Virus record (IMG/VR): IMGVR_UViG_3300017969_000116
Coordinates: 1 to 26,401 of that record
Source: a virus
DNA: 26,401 bases
Reading direction: 5' to 3' (one strand)
Below the pieces are notes generated by a model. The model searched no databases and was not told the DNA's origin. It saw only the letters and a list, made by a program, of their open reading frames with translations. Within the stretch, counting starts at the first letter, position 1, and the number at the start of each line of letters is the position of its first letter. Position numbers and translations under genes: made by a program. This document shows, in pieces, positions 15,835-21,288 of this stretch.

Positions 15835-16962
15835 ATGCCATACGCTGATCCAGAGAAGAAGAAACAGAAAGATAAGGAATATCGCGAAGCCAATCGTGAG
15901 TATTACAGAAAAAAGGCTTTAGAACACTACGAGAAGAACAAAGCCGAGAAACTGGAATACGGAAAAGAATATTACGAGAAGAACAAAGAGGCTAGGTTGG
16001 AGTATGCTAAAAAGAGGAACGAATTTAAGAAGAAAAAAGTGAAAGAGTACAATTACAAAGAGAGTGAAGCGAGGAAGAAGGAAAGTATGAAGAATTTTCC
16101 TCGTAACGCTGAGAGCATACGTTTCAAAGATCATTTAGATTACAGTTATTCACAGGAGTTATGTCGTAAGGAGTATGAGAAGATTGGTAGGACATCTGGG
16201 ACTTATCACACTAAAGATATGACAATGAACAAGATTATTTTGACGTATCAGCCTCATTTTTACAAGGTTGAGAAGGAACGTTGGTTGAATGATGTTGATG
16301 GTATACGTGATTTTCTATTGAAGAATAGGTTAAAGTACATTTACAAGGATGAGTACCAGATAAATGACAAGGAAGTTTTACGTGGTTTTAAGATTTCTGG
16401 TAAATATATAGGATTTACACACTTTAACCCCTTATGGATAAAGGGGTTTATAGAGAAACATGGTATTAATAGTCTATATGATCCATGTGCGGGGTGGGGT
16501 CATAGGTTACTAGGTGCGTGTAGTACTGGTATTGATTACATTTGCAACGATTTCGACGAGGAAACCACACAAGGTCTGCTAGATATAATCGAAGACTTCA
16601 ATATCGATAACGCTACGGTGTATAATGAAGACTGTAAGAGTTTCATACCAGAAGAAGATTACGAAGCGGTTTTTACTTGCCCACCGTATTATAATGTTGA
16701 AAGGTATAATGGAAAGACCTTTAAAGATATAGAGGATTTTGACAATTTTCTATATTTGATGGTGAAGAACTCTCTGAAACCATCAGTTAAGATTGTTGGA
16801 ATAGTTATGAACGTGACTTATATGGACAATGTTGAAAAAGCTTGTAAAGACAACGGTTTAACTTTGGAATATATGGTGGAATTTGGATCGAAAAAGAACC
16901 ATTTTCAAAGGGACGAAAGGAATATCGTTAAAAACGAGATATTAATGGTATTTAAGAGGTGA
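15835..16962 (+). CDS. DNA methyltransferase with charged repeat N-terminus
   Basis: A 375-residue protein. Residues about 5-75 are Lys/Glu/Tyr-rich repeats (YREANREYY, YEKNKAEKLEY, YEKNKEARLEY) like those of the preceding HNH protein. A connecting domain follows (about 95-205). The C-terminal Rossmann methyltransferase has the S-adenosylmethionine motif YDPCAGWGHRLLGA (215-228) and the catalytic motif TCPPYYNVERY (281-291). It most resembles amino-methyltransferases (N6-adenine or N4-cytosine) of phages, in which motif IV is usually D/N/S-PP-Y; a Cys in that place here is unusual. ACAGGAG precedes the ATG. It is followed after one base by the next gene, so it opens a coupled operon. It may protect phage DNA from the host or from the neighbouring nuclease. 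Target unknown. Confidence 0.8.
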   Translation: MPYADPEKKKQKDKEYREANREYYRKKALEHYEKNKAEKLEYGKEYYEKNKEARLEYAKKRNEFKKKKVKEYNYKESEARKKESMKNFPRNAESIRFKDHLDYSYSQELCRKEYEKIGRTSGTYHTKDMTMNKIILTYQPHFYKVEKERWLNDVDGIRDFLLKNRLKYIYKDEYQINDKEVLRGFKISGKYIGFTHFNPLWIKGFIEKHGINSLYDPCAGWGHRLLGACSTGIDYICNDFDEETTQGLLDIIEDFNIDNATVYNEDCKSFIPEEDYEAVFTCPPYYNVERYNGKTFKDIEDFDNFLYLMVKNSLKPSVKIVGIVMNVTYMDNVEKACKDNGLTLEYMVEFGSKKNHFQRDERNIVKNEILMVFKR

Positions 16963-16963
16963 T

Positions 16964-17155
16964 ATGCGCGAATGTTGTTCATGGGACGATGAAATTTGTC
17001 GAGAATGGGCGAGGTTTGAGTGTAAGAAGTTATGGTTATTCGGACCCAACCCTAAAGAGGACGAGGTAATTCCACAGATGGAAGAGTTTTGGGAGGAAAA
17101 TAAAGAACATTTACAGAAGGTAGGTAAATATTCATATAAAGGAAATTATAAATGA
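16964..17155 (+). CDS. Small Trp/Cys-containing hypothetical protein
   Basis: A 63-residue acidic protein with three Cys and five Trp (CCSWDDEICREWARFECKKL, then FWEENKEHLQK). I do not recognise a family. The ATG starts one base after the methyltransferase stop, with AGAGGTGAT as a strong ribosome binding site inside the previous gene. Its TGA overlaps the next ATG (ATGA). These junctions make it very likely a translated member of the operon. It has no signal peptide or membrane segment. Confidence 0.75.
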   Translation: MRECCSWDDEICREWARFECKKLWLFGPNPKEDEVIPQMEEFWEENKEHLQKVGKYSYKGNYK

Positions 17156-17673
17156 AAAGAACAATTATATTAGTGGTGATGGCGGTGATGGTGGGTTTAT
17201 CCACTACAGGGTGTTTTCGAACAATTAAGAAGGTTATTGGTATTGATGAAGGTTCAAAACCTGAAGGTGTTGAATGGGTAATGCCAGATTACGCATTTAA
17301 CAAGTTTAAGGAATATATGGCCGTTACTATGAGAAATGATGGTGACCCACGTTGGGAAGCTATCTTATCAATGCCAAAGCCGAAATTTGTGTTAATGAAA
17401 CCTACACAGATTCATAATGGTCGTCCATTTTTTTACATCAAAGATGTAGGTTCTGTGTCGGGGTATTATAACCATAAAATAGACACTGCGTATATTGCAG
17501 CGGATGAAGTAGACCCCTCAAAGATACATCCTTGGATTGATGGGGATTGGATTTTAATTTTCCATGAACTTCAACATGCTGTATTAGATTTAGCGTGGGG
17601 ACAGAAGTACGAGGGACATCCTATGCATCCCATATTCAAGTTTCGAGTGAGTAAAGGTAAATTAGGCTTATAG
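17152..17673 (+). CDS. Lipoprotein with an HExxH zinc-metalloprotease motif
   Basis: A 173-residue exported protein. The N-terminus is a lipoprotein signal: basic MKR, a hydrophobic core (IILVVMAVMVGL) and lipobox TTGC with Cys21 as the lipidated residue. Residue +2 is Phe, not Asp, which in Gram-negative bacteria favours the outer membrane. HELQH at 138-142 is an HExxH zincin site (His138, Glu139, His142). GHPMHP (155-160) could give the third zinc ligand. This makes it a candidate envelope protease or peptidase, though activity is inferred from motif only. The start overlaps the preceding stop (ATGA) and the glycosyltransferase begins four bases after its TAG. A role in lysis, envelope change or superinfection exclusion is possible. 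Confidence 0.78.
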   Translation: MKRTIILVVMAVMVGLSTTGCFRTIKKVIGIDEGSKPEGVEWVMPDYAFNKFKEYMAVTMRNDGDPRWEAILSMPKPKFVLMKPTQIHNGRPFFYIKDVGSVSGYYNHKIDTAYIAADEVDPSKIHPWIDGDWILIFHELQHAVLDLAWGQKYEGHPMHPIFKFRVSKGKLGL

Positions 17674-17677
17674 GGCG

Positions 17678-18421
17678 ATGCATATTGGTTTAACATTTCC
17701 CACAAAAGGGAGAGTTGAAAAGGTAGAGAGGCTGATTGCTTCTCTACGAGGGTTCGATCCCGATAAGCATAAGGTCACCCTTTACTTAGGATTGAGTGAG
17801 GACGATCCTCAATATGACTTATATTTAGATCTTGAAACACGTTATAAGGGCGATATTTCAGTTAAATGCGTGACTCTTTCAAAATGGGAAGGGCTTGGTG
17901 AGGCGTTTAATGAGATAATAGAGAAATCGGGCGATGAGATAGAGACATATTCTATGTTTGGAGACGACATGGTGTTTAAATCAAGTCCCCAAATAGTCTT
18001 CGATGAGATAGAACACTTCTTCAATTCAGAGTGCGATGCGTCCAAATTAGGGGTCATAAGTTTCAATGATGGGTTTCACAACAAGAATCGACCAGACCCT
18101 ATAGCAATTAATGGGTTTGTACATAGTAATTGGGTGGATTGCTTAGGAATGTTTATACCTTCGTCGTTTTATGCAGATTATAGTGATAATTGGCTTGCGG
18201 ATATAGGTAAAATGATAGGAAGATGGAAATATTGTCCAGATATAACCATCGAACATCTCCATTTTGTTTATAATAAATCGGAGATGGATGATAGGTGTCT
18301 CGAAAAGCTTAAATTTGATCAAAGTAGGAGTCAGAGGTCTTCGGTTATTTATGATCGGGAAAGGTTAAAGTACAAAGATATTCTAAATATAATGACTAGG
18401 TATGGTGTGACTGTAAAATGA
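17678..18421 (+). CDS. Glycosyltransferase (GT-A, family 2-like)
   Basis: A 247-residue protein with the start of a GT-A nucleotide-sugar transferase (IGLTFPTKGRVEKVERLIAS) and an acidic metal/sugar-nucleotide motif MFGDDMVF (Asp96/Asp97). Later residues DNWLADIG (170-177) and EHLHF (192-196) occupy the places where phage GT-A enzymes carry acceptor-side acidic and metal-binding His residues. No membrane segment is seen, so it is probably cytoplasmic. The acceptor is unknown: phage DNA bases, virion proteins or host surface sugar are all possible. It is the last gene of the methyltransferase operon and is followed by a structured element at 18421-18482. Confidence 0.8.
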   Translation: MHIGLTFPTKGRVEKVERLIASLRGFDPDKHKVTLYLGLSEDDPQYDLYLDLETRYKGDISVKCVTLSKWEGLGEAFNEIIEKSGDEIETYSMFGDDMVFKSSPQIVFDEIEHFFNSECDASKLGVISFNDGFHNKNRPDPIAINGFVHSNWVDCLGMFIPSSFYADYSDNWLADIGKMIGRWKYCPDITIEHLHFVYNKSEMDDRCLEKLKFDQSRSQRSSVIYDRERLKYKDILNIMTRYGVTVK

Positions 18422-18482
18422 AAGCCAAGAGGGGAAGAAGATTGAAAAAGTCTAATTCCCCTCATATTGGTAATTGGCTTTT
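18421..18482. terminator. Nested hairpin between the converging glycosyltransferase and tRNA transcripts
   Basis: Outer arms AAAGCCAA (18421-18428) and TTGGCTTT (18474-18481) enclose an inner hairpin GAGGGGAA (18429-18436) with TTCCCCTC (18456-18463). A T-rich end follows on the plus strand, and the structure is symmetric enough to serve both converging transcripts. It lacks the compact stem plus U-run of a textbook terminator. Confidence 0.5.
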
Positions 18483-18530
18483 ATGGTATACGAGGAAAAA
18501 GACCTGTAGAAAGTGGAAAAGGGGGTAAAG

Positions 18531-18604
18531 TGGTACGCCCAAGGGGAATCGAACCCCTGCCCTCAGAGCGAAAATCTGATGTTCTACCACTAAACTATGG
18601 GCGC
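18531..18604 (-). tRNA. tRNA-Glu (anticodon TTC)
   Basis: A 74-base cloverleaf: acceptor GCGCCCA with TGGGCGT (G1-T72 wobble), anticodon stem TCAGA/TCTGA with loop TTTTCGC giving anticodon TTC, T-arm AGGGG-TTCGATT-CCCCT, discriminator A and encoded CCA. It is the last of three tRNA genes, two bases after tRNA-Ile. Confidence 0.93.
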
Positions 18605-18606
18605 AA

Positions 18607-18683
18607 TGGTGGGGGTGGATGGAGTCGAACCATCGACCTTCGGTTTATCAGACCGACACTCTAACCGACTGAGCTACACCCCC
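18607..18683 (-). tRNA. tRNA-Ile (anticodon GAT)
   Basis: A 77-base cloverleaf: acceptor GGGGGTG/CACCCCC, anticodon stem TCGGT/ACCGA with loop CTGATAA giving anticodon GAT, T-arm GATGG-TTCGACT-CCATC, discriminator A and encoded CCA. It reads ATC and ATT codons. Confidence 0.95.
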
Positions 18684-18684
18684 G

Positions 18685-18758
18685 TAAGGAGAGCGAGATT
18701 CGAACTCGCGACCTCATGAACCCAAATCATGCGTTCTTCCCGACTGAACTATCCCCTT
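18685..18758 (-). tRNA. tRNA-Pro (anticodon TGG)
   Basis: A 74-base cloverleaf: acceptor AAGGGGA/TCTCCTT with one G-T pair, anticodon stem CATGA/TCATG with loop TTTGGGT giving anticodon TGG and G37, T-arm GCGAG-TTCGAAT-CTCGC, discriminator A. CCA is not encoded; one base separates it from tRNA-Ile. The first pair is A1-T72 rather than the C1-G72 usual for bacterial tRNA-Pro. Confidence 0.85.
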
Positions 18759-18774
18759 ATTAAATTGTCTTACA

Positions 18775-18803
18775 ACTGTATCAGGTTGTTTTCGTAATTA
18801 CAA
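18775..18803 (-). promoter_or_regulatory. Sigma70-like promoter of the tRNA cluster
   Basis: On the minus strand TTGTAA (18803-18798), a 17-base spacer, and TGA-TACAGT with an extended -10 TG. The -10 ends 17 bases before tRNA-Pro. It is host-type and thus probably early. Confidence 0.6.
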
Positions 18804-18827
18804 CTCCTTTCGATTGTTTTTTATACG

Positions 18828-18863
18828 AAAAAACCCTCCCGATCATTTCTGATGGGAGGGTTT
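18828..18863 (-). terminator. Intrinsic terminator of the minus-strand virion genes
   Basis: Minus-strand AAACCCTCCC and GGGAGGGTTT form a ten-base stem extended inside by ATCA/TGAT, followed by six T. It ends transcription from the Ig-like gene before the tRNA promoter. Confidence 0.85.
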
Positions 18864-18905
18864 CGAAAATCTGAACTACTTTTTTAACAAGCAGAACGGT
18901 ATCGT

Positions 18906-18930
18906 AACCATCCCATCAGAATGGGTGGTT
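18906..18930. repeat. Inverted repeat in the 3' untranslated region
   Basis: AACCATCCCAT (18906-18916) pairs with ATGGGTGGTT (18921-18930), a ten-pair stem with one G-T pair when one unpaired base is left in the loop. There is no T-run on either side. The minus strand shares CCCATCAGAA with, or nearly with, the terminator at 18828-18863. The function is not evident. Confidence 0.5.
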
Positions 18931-18966
18931 CCTCTCGTTCAATGCTGTTAATGGTGTAATTCATGT

Positions 18967-19452
18967 TTATACGCTTGTTAATGTAAATGTGTCTGTAGCA
19001 ACTATTGTACCAGTATAACCACTTGTTCTCAATTGTAAAGTAAAATCTACATCTGTAGAAACGGCAGTTGCTAATGAGGTTAATTCAAGTGTGGTGGTTT
19101 GGAGTCCTACATTTTCTACTAGAGAAACCGTACCACTTAAACTTGCTATTTCAAAGTCTGTACCATCAATAGCACCATCTGCACCGCTTAATGTGAAGTA
19201 TAGATCTGCTGCTGGTGAAATGTTTGTAGCGGAAATGTCGAATGAAATATTATCACCTTCTTCGTAGGTGTCAGCGCCAACTAATACTGCGTAAGTTGGG
19301 GAGAACACTCCCTCATCGCTAATCCAATTTTCTTCGAAACGATTGTCACGAATTGCTCTTGGTGAAACGTTATATCCTTTTGAGCGGACGCTTTGATAAA
19401 TTCTTAGTTCATCTGCTGTTAAATCATTTTGTGTGATATCTGATGCTCCCAT
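18967..19452 (-). CDS. Ig/Calx-beta-like virion protein, possible head or tail decoration
   Basis: A 161-residue protein. The N-terminal 55 residues are helical (NDLTADELRIYQSVRSKGYN, then SPRAIRDNRFEENW). From about 58 to the end it is a single beta-sandwich-like domain rich in Thr, Ser, Val, Leu and Gly, including YEEGDNISFDISATNI and GADGAIDGTDFEI as in Calx-beta/Ig-like modules. Such modules are common on phage capsids and tails (T4 Hoc is an Ig-like head decoration). A Hoc-like role is an inference from fold and size, not sequence identity. It has a late promoter, ribosome binding site AAAAGGAA and its own terminator, so it is expressed as a late gene, downstream of the probable small terminase. 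Confidence 0.7.
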   Translation of the reverse strand: MGASDITQNDLTADELRIYQSVRSKGYNVSPRAIRDNRFEENWISDEGVFSPTYAVLVGADTYEEGDNISFDISATNISPAADLYFTLSGADGAIDGTDFEIASLSGTVSLVENVGLQTTTLELTSLATAVSTDVDFTLQLRTSGYTGTIVATDTFTLTSV

Positions 19453-19470
19453 AATAAAATTCCTTTTAAA

Positions 19471-19478
19471 TATTTATC
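19471..19478 (-). promoter_or_regulatory. Late promoter of the Ig-like gene
   Basis: Minus-strand GATAAATA followed by TTTAAAAGGA, 18 bases before the ATG at 19452. It lies just beyond the 3' end of the gp16-like gene. Confidence 0.7.
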
Positions 19479-19494
19479 CATTTCAATTGCAAAA

Positions 19495-20022
19495 TTATTC
19501 TTCTATGTCAATTATTTTATCGTTGTTTACAGCTTTGTCGAGTAATTTATCCATCATTTCCTCTCTAGAAGCTATTAATATATTCGTTTGGTTCTTCACT
19601 TTCCCCTCACTTAGCTGTTTTTTCGCTTCAATATCCATTTTCTTAATATCTCTTGCATTTTGCAACTTTTTGTTGTCCATAGCCACTTTATTTAAGATTT
19701 CAATTGAAGAAGTGGTAGCTTTTATCAATTCTGCTAAAGAAGTCAGTTCTTTATGATCCATAACGTTAGTCACGGATTGTTTTATCTTATTTAGAGTGTA
19801 TAAACTGCTATCGATGAGGTCAGTGGCGCTATCGAAGACATATTGCTGTATATTATCTTCGGTAACCTTCTCTTTTGGAGATTCATTAGTGGTTTCTTCG
19901 GTTTCTTCGTCGTCTTCGATTTCAACCGACTCAAGTTCTTCTATACAAGTCCCAATTTTAGAGACTTCATCAAGTAACTCCTTAAAATTTTCCTCGTTTT
20001 CTGGTTTTTGCTCGTTTTCCAT
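19495..20022 (-). CDS. 16: Probable small terminase subunit (T4 gp16-like)
   Basis: A 175-residue acidic helical protein. The N-terminal third is Glu/Asp-rich and probably disordered (VEIEDDEETEETTNE). The middle (about 60-125) aligns by eye with the helical core of T4 gp16: DSATDLIDSSLYTLNKIKQ, then MDHKELTSLAELIKATTSSI and EILNKVAMDNKK, against T4 DAAKIFLETAKNA and [20 protein letters not shown]. Near the end, QTNILIASREEMMDKL corresponds to T4 QNATVFMGSPTDLMDEI. gp16 forms a ring that regulates the large terminase gp17 and recognises DNA for packaging. gp17 is not in the window. The annotation rests on remembered similarity and is less sure than gp20-23. The start has no ribosome binding site; TAAATA lies five bases upstream. 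Confidence 0.6.
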   Translation of the reverse strand: MENEQKPENEENFKELLDEVSKIGTCIEELESVEIEDDEETEETTNESPKEKVTEDNIQQYVFDSATDLIDSSLYTLNKIKQSVTNVMDHKELTSLAELIKATTSSIEILNKVAMDNKKLQNARDIKKMDIEAKKQLSEGKVKNQTNILIASREEMMDKLLDKAVNNDKIIDIEE

Positions 20023-20033
20023 ATAAATATTTA
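20022..20033. promoter_or_regulatory. Back-to-back late promoter motif at the gp16-like start
   Basis: Plus-strand TATAAATA (20022-20029) and minus-strand TAAATA (20033-20028) overlap in one near-palindrome. The plus copy is a perfect consensus facing the small-gene operon at 20090. The minus copy is only five bases from the gp16-like ATG. Either or both may be used. Confidence 0.45.
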
Positions 20034-20042
20034 CCCAAAATG

Positions 20043-20071
20043 TTGAAATTCCAGTTATTTTTTGGTAAAAT
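20043..20071 (+). promoter_or_regulatory. Sigma70-like promoter of the small-gene/gp44 operon
   Basis: TTGAAA (20043-20048), a 17-base spacer and TAAAAT (20066-20071), with a TG extension one base before the -10. It is followed by AAGGAG and the ATG at 20090, and is expected to be early or middle. Confidence 0.65.
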
Positions 20072-20089
20072 CATAGCAAGGAGTAAGAC

Positions 20090-20323
20090 ATGGAAAAGAG
20101 GACAGTTAAATTTGTGGAGTTAAAATATGAGGAACTAGGTTTAGATGATGAAGTTGTAGACCAGTTATATGAAATGGGTTTAGGTCTTATAAAGGACGAT
20201 AAACCACATGTAGTTGAGTACGCTTTAAATCAGATGTTTACCGAATTTGTCAGTGATGAAGAGCCTTCGAGGGAAAAAATAGTTGACATCATCAAAGATA
20301 ATGTTAAAATTTACGTTGAGTAG
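20090..20323 (+). CDS. Small acidic hypothetical protein
   Basis: A 77-residue acidic, predominantly helical protein (KYEELGLDDEVVDQLYEMGL, then DDKPHVVEYALNQMFTEFV and EKIVDIIKDNVKIYVE). It has no Cys, signal or membrane segment. I do not recognise a family. It is the first gene of the operon that ends in gp44 and has a good ribosome binding site (AAGGAG). As an early-type small acidic protein it could be a host-takeover factor, but nothing in the sequence says so directly. Confidence 0.78.
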   Translation: MEKRTVKFVELKYEELGLDDEVVDQLYEMGLGLIKDDKPHVVEYALNQMFTEFVSDEEPSREKIVDIIKDNVKIYVE

Positions 20324-20347
20324 GAGATTATAGGAAAGGAGAAAATT

Positions 20348-20512
20348 ATGAACGAGATAGTAATTAATGTAGATGGACAGTCATTTTCTGTTAATAAGCA
20401 GGCCCTATTAGCCTTTTTACAGCAGAATGCGAAGACTTTCACAGGTAGTAATGTGAATGTCAATGAAATCACAAAGGTCGATGACAAAGGTCGATCAGTT
20501 CTGAACGGATAG
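20348..20512 (+). CDS. 54-residue hypothetical protein
   Basis: ATG 20348 to TAG 20510-20512 encodes MNEIVINVDGQSFSVNKQAL, a short helix (LAFLQQNAK) and a polar end (VNEITKVDDKGRSVLNG). AAAGGAG lies eight bases upstream. It starts 25 bases after the previous gene and three bases separate it from the next. The beta-strand plus helix pattern suggests a small compact fold. I do not recognise a family. Confidence 0.65.
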   Translation: MNEIVINVDGQSFSVNKQALLAFLQQNAKTFTGSNVNVNEITKVDDKGRSVLNG

Positions 20513-20515
20513 ATT

Positions 20516-20680
20516 ATGTTATTAAGTTGTATAGCATGTGGTGGAGTGATAGAGTTATCGTTACTCGCTTGGTTAACTGGTACAGGTTGTTTAGCTGGTG
20601 TCGGTTGTTGGGTGAAGAAACTATTTAATAGACATAAAGCTAAATGTGATTGTGCGTGTCATTCTGAAAAGAAAGGATAA
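20516..20680 (+). CDS. 54-residue Cys-rich membrane-like protein
   Basis: ATG 20516 to TAA 20678-20680. The N-terminal two thirds are hydrophobic (VIELSLLAWLTGTGCLAGVG), enough for one membrane segment. A CIAC pair precedes it, and a basic tail with CDCAC and HSEKKG follows. The seven Cys could bind metal. It is tightly packed between neighbours (three bases, then two). The ribosome binding site is weak, so translation may depend on coupling. Function unknown. Confidence 0.6.
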   Translation: MLLSCIACGGVIELSLLAWLTGTGCLAGVGCWVKKLFNRHKAKCDCACHSEKKG

Positions 20681-20682
20681 AA

Positions 20683-20883
20683 ATGTTTATAAATAAGACG
20701 AAATGTAAGAAATATCTTCTTGAGAAGTCACAAGAGTTTCGTAATGGCTATTTCACAAGAGTGGGCGCAGATGTCTATGAGGAATTGGACCTTTACATGA
20801 GGAACAAGATGGATGAGATCGTAAGAAGACATCCGGCTTGTGGTAAGACTATTAAGTTGAGAACTTCTACAAGGTCGAAGTAA
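20683..20883 (+). CDS. Small basic hypothetical protein
   Basis: A 66-residue basic protein (FINKTKCKKYLLEKSQEFR, then RVGADVYEELDLYMRNKMDE and IVRRHPACGKTIK). The F-T-R-V then VYEELDLYMRNKM pattern resembles small helical DNA-binding or histone-fold-like proteins of phages, but I cannot name a family. AAAGGATAA before the ATG provides a ribosome binding site that overlaps the preceding stop. The next ATG directly follows its stop. It could be a transcription factor or nucleoid protein; this is weak inference. Confidence 0.7.
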   Translation: MFINKTKCKKYLLEKSQEFRNGYFTRVGADVYEELDLYMRNKMDEIVRRHPACGKTIKLRTSTRSK

Positions 20884-21048
20884 ATGCCGTATAGATGTAG
20901 TAAATGTGGCGGTGCATTATTAGGTGACGGTTACACTCAGGTTCTTCACTGTGAATTTGCAGATGAAGAAGAATACTTATACGTTGAACCTGATGCTGCC
21001 CCCGTACTTTGTAAATTCGAAGAGGAAGAAGAAAAGGAAGAGAAATGA
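20884..21048 (+). CDS. 54-residue zinc-ribbon-like acidic protein
   Basis: ATG 20884 to TGA 21046-21048. It begins with PYRCSKCGGALL, a CxxC zinc knuckle, with further Cys at about 23 and 43. It ends in an acidic run (FEEEEEKEEK). The ATG follows the previous stop directly, and its own TGA overlaps the next ATG (ATGA). These junctions support real translation. A small metal-binding protein of unknown role. Confidence 0.65.
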   Translation: MPYRCSKCGGALLGDGYTQVLHCEFADEEEYLYVEPDAAPVLCKFEEEEEKEEK

Positions 21049-21287
21049 CCCCTATATACGTCGCTTTTTATTTGATATTTGCTTTATTGTGGGCGGGTTT
21101 CGCTCTTTTGACGTTTCTTGAGGATGAGCCACACTTATATCCTTTAGAATATTCCATATGGGGGCTTTTACACTTCCTTTTTGCGCCATTTTTCATTTTT
21201 GTAGTATTCATTTTCTGCATAACAGACAGATACTTGTGGAAAATCGCCATTCGCAACGTTAAACGCCTTTTAAGAGGGGAATTGTAA
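21045..21287 (+). CDS. Small two-span membrane protein
   Basis: An 80-residue protein with two hydrophobic segments (about 3-25, IYVAFYLIFALLWAGFALLT; and about 37-61, WGLLHFLFAPFFIFVVFIFC) joined by an acidic/Pro loop (EDEPHLYPLEYS). A basic C-terminus (RNVKRLLRGEL) is probably cytoplasmic by the positive-inside rule. It is coupled to the preceding gene by ATGA, and its stop is one base from the gp44 start. I do not recognise a family. Holin-like size is noted, but its place in an early-type operon argues against a lysis role; immunity or membrane anchoring is equally possible. Confidence 0.72.
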   Translation: MTPIYVAFYLIFALLWAGFALLTFLEDEPHLYPLEYSIWGLLHFLFAPFFIFVVFIFCITDRYLWKIAIRNVKRLLRGEL

Positions 21288-21288
21288 G

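Noticed and set aside
18467-18664. Open frame of 65 residues on the plus strand
   Set aside because: It runs antisense through tRNA-Glu and tRNA-Ile; the 'GIEPLPSERKSDVLPLNYG'-type peptide is the usual false frame opposite tRNA genes.
20039-20122. 27-codon frame starting near the plus-strand TATAAATA
   Set aside because: It has no ribosome binding site and overlaps the start of a better supported gene in another frame.
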